Origin: Candidatus Ribeiella danica
GTDB lineage: Bacteria; Chloroflexota; Chloroflexia; Chloroflexales; Roseiflexaceae
Direction of reading: 5' to 3'
Assembly: GCA_016717335.1 (NCBI GenBank)
Contig: JADKFS010000001.1
Span: forward strand, 806,001 to 870,000
DNA: 64,000 bases
Position 1 is the stretch's first letter; every line of letters begins with the position of its first letter. A program made the translations under genes and the position numbers. Below, piece after piece: positions 35,330 through 45,642 of this stretch. The notes beneath the pieces were generated by a model, which worked only from the letters and a program-made list of their open reading frames with translations, was not told the origin of the DNA and did no database searches.

Positions 35330-37030
35330 TCACTCGCTCGCTGCGTCATCGTCCTTGGCCTGGCGCCACAGAGCCTCTTTCTCGGGGACGCTCAGATCCT
35401 TGAGATTGCGGCCCTCACGCTGGAGGCGGTGCTCCATCGCGGCGAAGCGCCGGCGGAACTTGGCGGTCGCGGCGCGCAAGGCGCTCTCGGCGTCGATGTG
35501 CAGCCGACCGGCGAGCTTGGCGGCCGCGAGCAGCATGTCGCCGAGCTCCTCCTCGATCCGACGGGCGCGCGCGCCGTCGTCGGGATGGGCCTCGGCGTAG
35601 GCTGCGGCGCGGATCTCGTCGATCTCCTCGTGCAGTTTGTCCCAGGGCCACTGCTGGTCGTCCGAGTCGAAGCCGGCCTTGGCTGCCTTGCGAATGATCT
35701 CCTGGGCCGTCATCAGCGCCGGCAGGCTGGGCGGGATGCCGTCGAGCGGGCCGCGCGGCGTCTGGCCGCTGGCCGCGCGCTCGCTCCGCTTGATCGCCTC
35801 CCAATTCTGCAGCACGCTATCGACTGTTGCGGCCTGGGGCTTGGGGCTTGGGGCTTGGGGATCACTCCCGGCCCCAAATCCCAAGTCCCAAGTCCCGTCA
35901 TCGCCGAAGACGTGCGGGTGGCGCCGGATGAGCTTGGCGGCGATGTGCTCGTATACGTCGCCGATGTCGAACTCGCCGGCCTGGCGCGCCATCTCGCTGT
36001 GCATCAGCACGCTCAGCAGCACGTCGCCCAGCTCCTCGGCCAGCGCGCCCATATCGCCGGCGTCGAGCGCCTCAAGCACCTCGTGGGTCTCCTCCAGCAG
36101 CTCCGGCCGCAGCGACTGGTGGGTCTGCTCGCGATCCCACGGGCAGCCGTGCGGGCCAAGCAGCCGCGCCACAATGTAGGAGATGCCCTCGGGGCCGCGC
36201 AGGTCGGCCAGCGGCGCGAGCGGCGGAAGATAGGCGCAGGTCAGGTGGTCGAGGCCGTCCTGGCGGTCGAGCTCGTGCAGCGGCACCGCCCACACGCGCT
36301 CCTGGCCGGTCACGCCGGCGGCGCGCACGAGCGTGACCGGGTGCTCGGCCGGGTAGCGCTCCATCAGCGAGAGCTTGGCCTCGGAGGCGACCCGCCGGTT
36401 GTAGACCTGGCAGATCAGCGCCGGTCGCGCCGGGGTGAGCGGGAACGGCAGCAGCGGCGGGATGTACGGGCCGATGCCCTGCATTTCACTCCAGGCCCTG
36501 TCGGGATCTGGAGCTTGGGGCTTGGGGCTTGGGGCTTGGGGCTCCCGTGCCGGCGGTCGGCGGTCGGCCGTCCATCGTCCATCGTCTATCGTCAGATCAA
36601 GCGCGTCGAGCAGCTGCAGCCCGTGCTCGAGCGGGTCGATCGCCAGCGCGGCGCAGACCGGCTCGACGAAGCTGAGCCCGGCGACGACGCGCGTCGCGAC
36701 GCCGCGTTCGCGCGCCAGCGCCAGCAGCCGCCGCGTGGTGGCCTCGGCGACCAGCGGGTGGCCCGGCACGGCGTAGAGCACCGGCTCGCCCGCGCCCGCC
36801 CGCCCGACCAGGTCGGCCGCGATCCGGTCGTAGACCTCGCCGAACGCGCCGGCCGACTCATACAGCGCGTCGAACGGACGCAGCTCCAGGTGCCCCGGCA
36901 GCTCCGCGACGGTCGGGTGGACCGCCGTGCGCAGGTACAGCACGCTGGCCTGCTGCAGCGCCTCCCAGGCCTGGCGTGTCAGCAGCGCCGCGTCGCCCGG
37001 CCCCAGGCCGAGGATGGTGATGGTGGGCAT
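35330..37030 (-). CDS. YabN-type fusion: tetrapyrrole-methylase domain plus MazG pyrophosphohydrolase
   Basis: A 566-residue fusion. Residues 1-~235 are a SAM-dependent (tetrapyrrole) methylase domain, ITILGLGPGDAALLTRQAWE and LYAVPGHPLVAEATTRRLL. Residues ~265-566 are a two-repeat MazG NTP pyrophosphohydrolase: GPHGCPWDREQTHQSLRPEL, LEETHEVLEALDAGD, EELGDVLLSVLMHSEMAR and a second ELGDMLLAAAKLAG. MazG hydrolyses NTPs to NMPs. Two inserted segments (about residues 144-175 and 378-398) are encoded by inverted heptamer arrays and read as Pro/Lys/Gln-rich peptides such as EPQAPSPKPQAPD. The start follows the family N-terminus; a good promoter lies ~43-72 bp upstream. Confidence 0.92.
   Translation of the reverse strand: MPTITILGLGPGDAALLTRQAWEALQQASVLYLRTAVHPTVAELPGHLELRPFDALYESAGAFGEVYDRIAADLVGRAGAGEPVLYAVPGHPLVAEATTRRLLALARERGVATRVVAGLSFVEPVCAALAIDPLEHGLQLLDALDLTIDDGRWTADRRPPAREPQAPSPKPQAPDPDRAWSEMQGIGPYIPPLLPFPLTPARPALICQVYNRRVASEAKLSLMERYPAEHPVTLVRAAGVTGQERVWAVPLHELDRQDGLDHLTCAYLPPLAPLADLRGPEGISYIVARLLGPHGCPWDREQTHQSLRPELLEETHEVLEALDAGDMGALAEELGDVLLSVLMHSEMARQAGEFDIGDVYEHIAAKLIRRHPHVFGDDGTWDLGFGAGSDPQAPSPKPQAATVDSVLQNWEAIKRSERAASGQTPRGPLDGIPPSLPALMTAQEIIRKAAKAGFDSDDQQWPWDKLHEEIDEIRAAAYAEAHPDDGARARRIEEELGDMLLAAAKLAGRLHIDAESALRAATAKFRRRFAAMEHRLQREGRNLKDLSVPEKEALWRQAKDDDAASE
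35834..35896. repeat. In-frame inverted heptamer array within the MazG domain
   Basis: GGCTTGG-type units then inverted CCCAAGT-type units; about 21 codons lie within the array, between the two MazG repeats. Confidence 0.75.
36505..36598. repeat. In-frame heptamer array within the methylase domain
   Basis: Four GCTTGGG units, a GGTCGGC pair and three CATCGTC-type units, flanked by GATCTG and CAGATC. Open reading frame is maintained. Confidence 0.75.
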
Positions 37031-37456
37031 ACGAATGCTCTCCGGCGGCTTCGAGAATATGCGGCAGGCTCTATTATAGGCGACGCGAGCGAGGGGCGTC
37101 AACGTGTGGCGCTCTTTGCCCTCACCCCCCTGCCCCCTCTCCCGTGTTCGGGAGAGGGGGGATTTCTTGTGCGGTTTGGTGGTTTCGGCGAAGCCGAAAC
37201 CACCAAACCGCCGATTATTCCCCTGCCAGAGGCAGGGGCAATGGTGGTGGCGTTGGGGCGCGGCGCGCCCCAACGCCATCTATACACCCCCTCCCCGCGG
37301 CGCGGGGAGGGGGCAGGGGGAGGGGCGTCAGCGGGACCTACCCTAGTGAGCCGGGAGTCCGGGGGCCACGCAGGCCCCCGGAAATGCTAAAGGGGCGCAA
37401 GCCCCGGCCGCGGGAGTATGGGGGGCCGCGCAGGCCCCCAGGCTACAATATTGCGA
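37031..37456. repeat. Cluster of composite palindromes in a gene-free gap
   Basis: Two adjacent composite palindromes (about 37111-37327). The first centre is GCGGTTTGGTGGTTTCGGC with exact inverse; the second is TGGCGTTGGGGCGC with inverse GCGCCCCAACGCCA. Arms are CACCCCCCTGCCCCCTCTCC and CGGGGAGGGGGCAGGGG. Then GGGGGCCACGCAGGCCCCC hairpins run to 37441. No gene. Confidence 0.7.
37073..37102 (-). promoter_or_regulatory. Promoter of the methylase-MazG gene
   Basis: Minus strand TTGACG (37097-37102), 18-bp spacer, TATAAT (37073-37078). Confidence 0.5.
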
Positions 37457-38491
37457 CTAGCTGGCCGGCGTCGGCACGGCCGGCGCGGCTGGCTCAGTCG
37501 GCTGCGCCGGCGCGGCGGTGGGCTCCGGGTAGGTCGGCTCGATCAGCCGGCCATCTTTCTTCGCCTTATCGCGCTCGTCGGCGAGCAGCTTCTCGAGGGC
37601 GGTGCCGCGAGACTGCTGCAGCTGCTGACCGATACCCTGCTCGATCGCCTGCTTGGCCTGCTCCGGTGTCATCGCCGGCCCCTCGGAGCGGCTGATCAGG
37701 CGGATGATGTGATAGCCAAACTGCGTCTTGACCGGCGTCTTGGTCGTCTCGCCCGGCTTCAGATCCTCGAAGGTCGCCTTGTCGAACTCAGCCACCATCT
37801 GGCCCTGCTGGACATTCTCGTAGAGGCCGCCGTTGTCCTTCGAGCCGGGGTCGGTCGAGAGCTCCTTGGCCAGATCCTCGAACTTCTCACCCTTGTTGAG
37901 CCGGTCGATCACCGTGTTGGCCTCGGCCTCGGTGTTGACCAGGATGTGCGCGACGTTGGCGGTCATCACCTGCTTACCGGCCTCGGCCATCACCTGGTCG
38001 GTCACCTGCTGGCGCACCGTGTCGGTCGTCACCAGCGTCTCGGCCAGCTTCTGGCGCGCGACGAAGAACGAGGCGAACTGGCGAAACTCGCTCGAGTCGC
38101 CGCCCGGCAAGCCTAGCGCGCCCTGGACCACCTCGTCGAACGACTGGCCGTTGGCGCCCTGGGCCACCGAGGTGCGGAATTGGCTAATAGTGTTGTCGAT
38201 CTCCTTATCCGTCACCGTGACACCGTGCTGCTTCGCCACCGCCAGCAGGAGATTCTGTGAAATAAAGCCGTTCGCGCCGGTGACCAGCTCTTTCTCGATA
38301 TCGAGCCGCGAGGGCACCTGCGCGCCCTCCTGCTTCTTGAGCGCGGTCTCAATGCGGTCGATCCGCTGGTCGAGGTCCTGGCGCGAGAGAGTAACATTGT
38401 CATAGCGCGCGACCGCCTGCACCGACGGGCTGCCGCACGCCACCAGCGCAAGCACAGCCAGCAGCGCAACCATCCATCGTTTGAGATACAC
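37457..38491 (-). CDS. PpiC/parvulin-type peptidyl-prolyl isomerase lipoprotein (PrsA/SurA-like foldase)
   Basis: A 344-residue lipoprotein: signal with lipobox LVAC (Cys ~19), an N-terminal SurA_N-like helical region (~25-175), and a parvulin domain (~185-285) with AHILVNTEAEANTVIDRLNK, FEDLAKELSTDPGSKDNGG and TPVKTQFGYHIIRLISR. The C-terminal tail is Pro/Ala-rich. It should assist folding of exported proteins on the outer side of the membrane. The gene stands alone between repeat clusters. Confidence 0.92.
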   Translation of the reverse strand: MYLKRWMVALLAVLALVACGSPSVQAVARYDNVTLSRQDLDQRIDRIETALKKQEGAQVPSRLDIEKELVTGANGFISQNLLLAVAKQHGVTVTDKEIDNTISQFRTSVAQGANGQSFDEVVQGALGLPGGDSSEFRQFASFFVARQKLAETLVTTDTVRQQVTDQVMAEAGKQVMTANVAHILVNTEAEANTVIDRLNKGEKFEDLAKELSTDPGSKDNGGLYENVQQGQMVAEFDKATFEDLKPGETTKTPVKTQFGYHIIRLISRSEGPAMTPEQAKQAIEQGIGQQLQQSRGTALEKLLADERDKAKKDGRLIEPTYPEPTAAPAQPTEPAAPAVPTPAS

Positions 38492-38559
38492 GTCGTCGAC
38501 TCCTTAGCTTGGTTACATACGAGGGAGACAAGGGCCACAGGCCCCCAAAGATCTATTTT

Positions 38560-38635
38560 GTGAAGCGTGGCGGCAGAGCCGCCGCCCCACGCAACTAAAG
38601 GGAGGTTGGGAGGGCGAAGCCGCTCCCGACCTCCC
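38560..38635. repeat. Two GC-rich hairpins
   Basis: GCGTGGCGGCAGAGCCGCCG with CCCCACGC, then GGGAGGTTGGGAGGGCGAAG closed by CTCCCGACCTCCC. Between the foldase and lepA genes; may act in termination, but no T-run follows. Confidence 0.5.
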
Positions 38636-38650
38636 TGTTTCGCCAGGCCC

Positions 38651-40456
<1,806 letters not shown>

Positions 40457-40557
40457 GGTCCTTCAGTTCCGGCGCAGTCGAGTTGGTGTCGCTGGTGTGC
40501 TGCTCCGACAGCAGTATATCAGTAAGGGACGCCAAGCGCAAAGATTCGATGTCTGTC

Positions 40558-40750
40558 CGGGGCGCTGCGCCCCGGCCCCCTCCGGCAAATGATGCCTGTG
40601 GCATATCCGATATTCGTGACGCATGCCCAGCATCATACCTGCGAGGCCAGTTGCCTCCCGCTGCGCGTGGATTCAGCCAGGCATGGGCCACCAGCGTTCA
40701 GCACGAGCCGGGCTTCCTTTTGGGGTCCAGGGGCGCAAGCCCCGGCCGGG
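40558..40750 (+). repeat. ~190-bp dispersed element, copy 2
   Basis: CCGGGGCGCTGCGCCCCGGC, CTCCGGCAAATGATGCC, interior CATGCCCAGC against CAGCCAGGCATGGG, and the end CCTTTTGGGGTCCAGGGGCG with CAAGCCCC. It has GTGGATTCAGCCAGGCATG in common with copy 1. Confidence 0.7.
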
Positions 40751-40827
40751 GGGCGGCGGGGGTGGCGGCCCACCCCCGCCCGCGGGGGCGCGGGGGGCGC
40801 GCAGCCCCCCGACCGAATCGAGTGGGG

Positions 40828-40898
40828 CACGGGGGCGCGCAGCCCACGGGGGCGCGGGGGCGCGCAGCCCACGGGGGCGCGGGGGCGCGCAGCCCACG
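40828..40898. repeat. 25-bp GC tandem repeat
   Basis: About 2.7 copies of a 25-bp unit containing CACGGGGGCGCGGGGGCGCG followed by CAGCC. Confidence 0.7.
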
Positions 40899-41128
40899 CA
40901 GAGATCTAGACGATATGATCAAACTCTTACGTCATCTTAATCTCACCTTAGCAAACATCGTATACCATACGCCCATCCGCCGCACCGGGACGCGCGGTTG
41001 CGCCGCCGCAGGGGCTGTGATAGCATGCCGAGAATCATGAGCCGAGCGCCGCGAGCCGAGCTGCGTAGCATGTCGCCCGACAGATCCGACACCGTACGAT
41101 TCACGATTCACGAAAAGAGGAGCCACAC

Positions 41129-41788
41129 ATGCGCGATCGTTATCTCAGGCAGCTGAAGCTGGTTCACGACGACTTGCTGCGCATGGGCAGCCGTGTCGAG
41201 CACGCGCTCGCGGACGCGATGCGCGCGCTGGCAAGCTGGGACACCAGCCTCGCCCAGCACGTCATAGGCGGCGACAAGGAGATCGACGAGGCGCGCACGT
41301 CGATCGAGGAGGCGGTGCTAGAGCTGCTCGCCACGCAGCAGCCGGTGCTGGCGACCGACCTGCGCACGCTGAACGCGACGATCGCGATCGCCGGCGAGCT
41401 GGAGCGCGCGGGCGACTACGCCAAAGGGATCGCCAAGCGGGTCGATCGCTGCCTGCGCGCCCCGGCGCTGATCGAGACGCCGGCCGGCCTGCACCGCATG
41501 GGCGGCCTGGCCCAGGCGATGCTGCACACCTGCCTGGACGCGTTCATCCGCCTGGACGTGGAGCTGGCGCGCTCGCTGGCCAAGGAGGACGAGCGCGTCG
41601 ACGATCTGGAGGACCAGGTCATCGCCGAGCTGATGAGCGCCGCGCGCCAGGACCCCAGCAAGATGGACAGCGCGATCTACATGCTCGACGTTGCCCACAC
41701 GCTGGAGCGCCTGGCCGACCGCACCACCAACATCGCCGAGCGCGTCATCTTCATCGCCACCAACGTGACCGAGCAGCTCAACGCCTAG
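41129..41788 (+). CDS. phoU: PhoU-type phosphate signalling protein
   Basis: A 219-residue all-helical protein with two PhoU repeats. LRQLKLVHDDLLRMGSRVEH, then DKEIDEARTSIEEAVLELLA, ATDLRTLNATIAIAGELERA with GDYAKGIAKRV (the metal-binding ExxxD-type helix), and the second repeat ending LDVAHTLERLADRTTNIAER. It modulates phosphate uptake and PhoR signalling. AGAGGAG lies before the ATG. No pst genes are in the window. An intrinsic terminator follows at 41817-41844. Confidence 0.95.
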   Translation: MRDRYLRQLKLVHDDLLRMGSRVEHALADAMRALASWDTSLAQHVIGGDKEIDEARTSIEEAVLELLATQQPVLATDLRTLNATIAIAGELERAGDYAKGIAKRVDRCLRAPALIETPAGLHRMGGLAQAMLHTCLDAFIRLDVELARSLAKEDERVDDLEDQVIAELMSAARQDPSKMDSAIYMLDVAHTLERLADRTTNIAERVIFIATNVTEQLNA

Positions 41789-41816
41789 CCCTGGTCGTCC
41801 CGGCGCATTCGTATCA

Positions 41817-41844
41817 CCTACCCCCGTTCGGGGGTAGGTTTTTT
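41817..41844 (+). terminator. Intrinsic terminator after phoU
   Basis: CCTACCCCCGTTCGGGGGTA with GG closes a 9-bp perfect stem with TTCG-type loop, followed by TTTTTT. Strong rho-independent signal. Confidence 0.85.
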
Positions 41845-41875
41845 GTTTCTGGCGCGGTAGTGCGCCGGATCACGG

Positions 41876-42017
41876 GTCACCCCACCCCCTTACCCCTCCC
41901 CTTTTCGGGGAGGGGGAATAGATCTGGCGTCGTGGTGCGGTCGCGCTGCGACCGCACCACGACGCCGACAAGAATCCCCCGCTCCCGCGCGGGAGCGGGG
42001 GGCAGGGGGTGAGGGCC
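41876..42017. repeat. Composite palindromic repeat
   Basis: CACCCCACCCCCTTACCCC arm, central perfect palindrome (GGCGTCGTGGTGCGGTCGC, then GCGACCGCACCACGACGCC), and CGCTCCCGCGCGGGAGCGGG with GGCAGGGGGTGAGGG. It lies between phoU's terminator and the acylphosphatase promoter. Confidence 0.75.
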
Positions 42018-42052
42018 GACGTTGCAGAGCCCTGCTCCACACGTACGATCGC

Positions 42053-42081
42053 TTGTCGGACAGATCGCCCTGGGCTATAAT
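42053..42081 (+). promoter_or_regulatory. Promoter of the acylphosphatase gene
   Basis: TTGTCG (42053-42058), 17 bp, TATAAT (42076-42081); the start codon is ~58 bp downstream. Confidence 0.5.
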
Positions 42082-42139
42082 ATTGCTCCGGAAAGCAGCG
42101 AAGCGGCTGCAAGATCAGCCACTACCGAGGAGTCTGACG

Positions 42140-42418
42140 ATGGAGCGGGTGCGAGCGCATGTGACGATCGGCGGGCGAGTCCAGGGGGTGAACTTTCGCG
42201 CCTCGGCGCGGGAGCGCGCCCGCACCGTCGGCGTGGACGGCTGGGTGCGCAACCTCGACGACGGGCGCGTCGAGGCGGTGTTCGAGGGCTCGCGCGCGGC
42301 GGTCAACCGCATGGTCAGCTGGTGCTACGGCGGCCCGGCGCCCGCGCGCGTCGAGAAGGTCGACGTGACGTGGGAGCCGCCGACCGGCCAGGATGGCGGC
42401 TTCCGTATCGTCTGGTAA
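42140..42418 (+). CDS. Acylphosphatase
   Basis: A 92-residue protein with both active-site motifs: GRVQGVNFRASARERA (catalytic Arg) and GWVRNLDDGRVEAVFEG (catalytic Asn). It hydrolyses acyl phosphates. The ATG follows GAGGAG by about 8 nt. Normal length for the family. Confidence 0.95.
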   Translation: MERVRAHVTIGGRVQGVNFRASARERARTVGVDGWVRNLDDGRVEAVFEGSRAAVNRMVSWCYGGPAPARVEKVDVTWEPPTGQDGGFRIVW

Positions 42419-42428
42419 TCCGAAGAAT

Positions 42429-42487
42429 CACAGAACTGCAGAACTGCAGAACCGATTGGTCTTACCCTCGGTTCTGCAGTTCCGTGG
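42429..42487. repeat. Inverted octamer array between convergent genes
   Basis: CAGAACTG-type units, then TTGGTCTTACCCTCGG and inverted TTCTGCAG units. It could act as a bidirectional terminator between acylphosphatase and the trans-sulfuration gene. Confidence 0.6.
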
Positions 42488-42497
42488 TTGGCCGCCC

Positions 42498-43640
42498 CTA
42501 GCGCAGCGCCTCCTCCAGATCCTCGATCAGATCCGCCTGCTCCTCGATGCCGACCGAGAGGCGCACCAGACCGGCCGGCACCTCGAGCGGCGAGCCGGCC
42601 ACGCTGGCGTGCGTCATCGCCGCCGGCAGCTCGATCAGGCTCTCGACCCCGCCGAGGCTCTCGGCCAGCGTGAACAGCCGGGTGCGGCGCACGAGATCGC
42701 GCGCGGCCGGCTCGCCCCCCTTCAGCACCAGCGAGATCATCCCGCCGAAGCCGCACATCTGGCGCCGGGCCAGCTCGTGCTGCGGGTGCGACTCCAGGCC
42801 CGGGTAGATCACCCGGTCGACGGCGGGGTGCGCCTCCAGCGCGCGCGCGACCGCCAGGGCGTTGGCCTCGTGGGCGCGCATCCGCACCGCCAGGGTCTTG
42901 AGCCCGCGCAGCACCAGCCAGGAGTCGAACGGGCCGGGCACGCCGCCGGCCGCGTTCTGCAGAAACTTGAGCCGCTCGTGCAGGTCGTCGTCGCGCAGCA
43001 CCAGCGCCCCGCCGACGACGTCGCTGTGCCCGCCCATGTACTTGGTGGTGCTGTAGAGCGAGATGTCGGCGCCCAGCTCGAGCGGGCGCTGGAAGTACGG
43101 CGAGGCGAAGGTGTTATCCACCAGCGTCAGCACCCCGCGCGGCCGAGCGATCCGCGCGATCGCCGCGATGTCGGCCAGCTTGAGCAGCGGGTTGGTCGGC
43201 GTCTCCAGCCAGATCAGCCGGGTCTCAGGGCGGATGGCCGCCTCAACCCGGCCGGCGTCGCTGGTGTCCACGAAGTCGAAGCTCAGCCCGTGGCGCCGAA
43301 AGACCTTGTCGAACAGCCGGAACGTGCCGCCGTAGACGTCGTCGCCGCAGATCACGTGGTCGCCGGCCGAGAGCATCAGCGCGACGGTCGTCTCGGCCGC
43401 CAGGCCCGATGCGAACGCCAGCCCGTACCGGCCGCCGTCGAGCGCGGCCAGCGCCGTCTCGAGCGCGGTGCGGGTCGGGTTGCCCGAGCGGGCGTACTCG
43501 TAGCCCTTGTGGACCCCCACGTCGTTCTGGGCGAAGGTCGAGGTCTGGTAGATCGGCACGGTCACCGCGCCGGTGGCCGGCTCGGGGTCCTGGCCGGCGT
43601 GGATCGCGCGGGTCGCGAAGCCGTAGTGTTCGCTGCTCAT
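42498..43640 (-). CDS. Cystathionine gamma-synthase/lyase-family PLP enzyme
   Basis: A 380-residue Cys/Met-metabolism PLP enzyme. YGFATRAIHAGQDPEPATGA, YEYARSGNPTRTALETALAA, SGLAAETTVALMLSAGDHV, the PLP-Lys in SLYSTTKYMGGHSDVVGGAL, and RLSVGIEEQADLIEDLEEAL. Such enzymes act on cystathionine, homoserine esters or cysteine/methionine; the exact reaction is not separable by motif. GGGAGA precedes the ATG. The ATG overlaps the stop of a PIN-toxin gene (ATGA, 43637-43640), so it can be translationally coupled to that gene. Confidence 0.92.
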   Translation of the reverse strand: MSSEHYGFATRAIHAGQDPEPATGAVTVPIYQTSTFAQNDVGVHKGYEYARSGNPTRTALETALAALDGGRYGLAFASGLAAETTVALMLSAGDHVICGDDVYGGTFRLFDKVFRRHGLSFDFVDTSDAGRVEAAIRPETRLIWLETPTNPLLKLADIAAIARIARPRGVLTLVDNTFASPYFQRPLELGADISLYSTTKYMGGHSDVVGGALVLRDDDLHERLKFLQNAAGGVPGPFDSWLVLRGLKTLAVRMRAHEANALAVARALEAHPAVDRVIYPGLESHPQHELARRQMCGFGGMISLVLKGGEPAARDLVRRTRLFTLAESLGGVESLIELPAAMTHASVAGSPLEVPAGLVRLSVGIEEQADLIEDLEEALR

Positions 43641-44044
43641 TGTGCTATCTCCCAATCCTCAAGCCTTAGGCTAGCAACGCGCCCAAACTCGCGTGTGTTG
43701 TGAGTGACGAGCGTCAGGTCGTTGGCGAGAGTGATCGCGGCAATCAAGAGGTCGTGCGGGCCAATCGGCGTACCTTTCGCCGACAAATCGGCGCGGAGAG
43801 TGGCCGAGATCTCCGCCGCCCGGTCATCGAGCGGTAGCGACACGAAGCGAACGAGAAACGCCGCGAGCTGCGCGCTCGCACGCGCTGGATCGGCGTTGCG
43901 GAGCGCGCCGTAGCGAAGCTCAGCGTAGACCACCGAACACACAACGATATCCACGGCGGCATGTCGTGCAAGACGCTGCCGAACCGGCGAGTCGGCGCGG
44001 CGCAGATAGGCCACGCACACATTGGTATCGAGCAGATACAGCAT
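43637..44044 (-). CDS. vapC: VapC-like PIN-domain toxin
   Basis: A 135-residue PIN-domain ribonuclease candidate. MLYLLDTNVCVAYLRR (first Asp), VYAELRYGALR (Glu), GPHDLLIAAITLANDLTLV (Asp) and THNTREFGRV (Asn/Asp end) supply the acidic Mg2+ site. It starts 3 nt after the stop of a small AbrB-like gene on the same strand, the arrangement expected of a VapBC pair. It overlaps the next gene by 4 bp. Intact by sequence. Confidence 0.9.
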   Translation of the reverse strand: MLYLLDTNVCVAYLRRADSPVRQRLARHAAVDIVVCSVVYAELRYGALRNADPARASAQLAAFLVRFVSLPLDDRAAEISATLRADLSAKGTPIGPHDLLIAAITLANDLTLVTHNTREFGRVASLRLEDWEIAQ

Positions 44045-44047
44045 CGC

Positions 44048-44344
44048 TTATTGGGTCTGGCGCTGATCGTCGATCGGTTCGAAGTCAAGCACGACGTCGT
44101 CGTCTAGCGATACATCCAGGCCCTCATACCGGTCAAACTCGAAGAAATCCGGAATCGACCCCGCCGTGCGTTCGAAGAAACCTGGCGGCCAACCCAGCTC
44201 CTCGGGGGTCTTCGAAGTCTGCACCTGCTCGACCATCTGAAAGACGACGATGACTTCTACTTCGGTGTCGGTCACGCCAACGGGCACCCTGAGGTTGAGC
44301 ACGCCATCCGCGCCGACGTGCGAGCGAAGTTTCAAGCTGTTCAT
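44048..44344 (-). CDS. Probable antitoxin of the PIN toxin
   Basis: A 98-residue protein. The N-terminal half SLKLRSHVGADGVLNLRVPV with GVTDTEVEVIVVF resembles short beta-strand antitoxins of the AbrB/DUF104 kind; the C-terminal half is acidic (DFFEFDRYEGLDVSLDDDVV) and could wrap the toxin. Assignment relies on its position 3 nt before the VapC-like gene. An ATG pair (44347/44344) gives two possible starts. Confidence 0.75.
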   Translation of the reverse strand: MNSLKLRSHVGADGVLNLRVPVGVTDTEVEVIVVFQMVEQVQTSKTPEELGWPPGFFERTAGSIPDFFEFDRYEGLDVSLDDDVVLDFEPIDDQRQTQ

Positions 44345-44518
44345 CACCCTGCTCCTTTCACACCGGCATTGTACGTCGGCGCTCGCTTCATGGTCAAGTC
44401 GTGGATTTCGATCTAGGCCCGCAATGAGCGAAAGAAACGCGGCACCGAGGGATTTCCCTTCCCAGTGCCGCGCGTCGACTAGAGAGCCAGAGAAATTCCA
44501 ACCTTCATCGTTCGTCGT

Positions 44519-45562
44519 CTAAAAGAACACCTTCGCCACCTTCAAGATGCCCTGGCTCCACGGCACGCGGTGCGACACGCCCGAGGCTTTCTCGAACTCG
44601 TGCATGTGCGCGATGTACCAGTCGTAGTTGCGCACCATCGCGTCGGCGGTCGAGTACTTCGGCACGTAGCCCAGCACGCGCTCGGCCTTCTCGATCGAGA
44701 CGAACGAGTCGGTCGCGGCGGTCTCGTAGACCCACTTGTACAGCGGCGACAGGTGCAGCGCCTCCAGGAACCGCAGCGTCCAGATCGCCGGCTTGGCCGG
44801 CAGGCCGATGATCTTCTTGCCGAACCCCGCGCGGTCCAGCACGGCCTGGTAGTCCTGCCGCATGGTGGTGAAGATCTTGGCGCCGATGTTGAAGGTGTCG
44901 TTGGCCTTGTCCCGGTCGACTGTCGCGGCCAGGTAGATCGCGTCGCACAGATCCTCGACGTCGAGCAGCTGGTAGCGGTTCTTGCCGTTGCCGAGCATCG
45001 GGAAGTTCTTGCCGTCCTTGGCCCAGTCGTACAGCAGCGCGAACACGCCCAGCCGCTCGGGGCCGACGAACGACTTCGGCCGCAGCACCGGCACGCACAT
45101 GCCCTTCTTGCGGTACTCGAAGCAGACCTCCTCGGCCTTGACCTTGGCCTCGCCGTACGGCCCGACGCCCTGCTTCTTGTCGTCCTCGAACAGCGGGTGG
45201 TGGTCGGGGATGCCGTAGACCGCGGTGGACGAGATGTGGATCATCCGCTCGACCTTGTGCTCCAGCGCCGACTGCAGGATGTTGCGCGTGCCGTCGATGT
45301 CGGTCGAGAAGATATCGGCCGGCTTGTAGAGCGGCAGCGCGGCGGCGGTGTGCACGACAATATCCACGCCCTCCATCGCGCGGTCGACGCTCGACCGGTC
45401 GCGGATGTCGCCGGTGATGACCTTGACGCGATTCTTCTCGGGGTAGTCGAACGGCGCGATGTCGAGCGAGACGACGCTGTGCCCGCGGTCGAGCAGGTAG
45501 CGCACCATGTTGATCCCTAGAAAGCCGGCCCCGCCGGTGACCAGGTAGGTTTTTGCTGGCAT
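44519..45562 (-). CDS. NAD-dependent epimerase/dehydratase (extended SDR)
   Basis: A 347-residue extended SDR. NAD motif TGGAGFLGINMVRYLLDRGH, STAVYGIPDH and the YxxxK motif in GPYGEAKVKAEEVCFEYRKK are intact. The pattern is like nucleotide-sugar 4-epimerases, with VDIVVHTAAALPLYKP and YVPKYSTADAMVRNYDWYIA. Substrate unknown. Start MPAKTYLVTGGAGF is standard. Preceded by dispersed-repeat copy C. Confidence 0.9.
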   Translation of the reverse strand: MPAKTYLVTGGAGFLGINMVRYLLDRGHSVVSLDIAPFDYPEKNRVKVITGDIRDRSSVDRAMEGVDIVVHTAAALPLYKPADIFSTDIDGTRNILQSALEHKVERMIHISSTAVYGIPDHHPLFEDDKKQGVGPYGEAKVKAEEVCFEYRKKGMCVPVLRPKSFVGPERLGVFALLYDWAKDGKNFPMLGNGKNRYQLLDVEDLCDAIYLAATVDRDKANDTFNIGAKIFTTMRQDYQAVLDRAGFGKKIIGLPAKPAIWTLRFLEALHLSPLYKWVYETAATDSFVSIEKAERVLGYVPKYSTADAMVRNYDWYIAHMHEFEKASGVSHRVPWSQGILKVAKVFF

Positions 45563-45642
45563 GGCTGTTGTCCTATGTTGTGCTTTCGGTTCTACAGGGG
45601 CGGCAGGGAAATGCCGCCGTTCAGGTATCTTGCTCTCAGAGC

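Larger units (their letters stand above)
40457..41128. other. Gene-free ~670-bp interval
   Basis: Between the divergent lepA and phoU genes. It contains the ~190-bp element copy 2 and a GC-rich tandem repeat tract; the last ~230 bp before phoU show no recognisable structure or gene. Confidence 0.5.

Noticed and set aside
35193..37279. Upstream extension of the methylase-MazG gene to 37279
   Set aside because: It would cross the promoter and composite palindromes; the family N-terminus begins at 37030.
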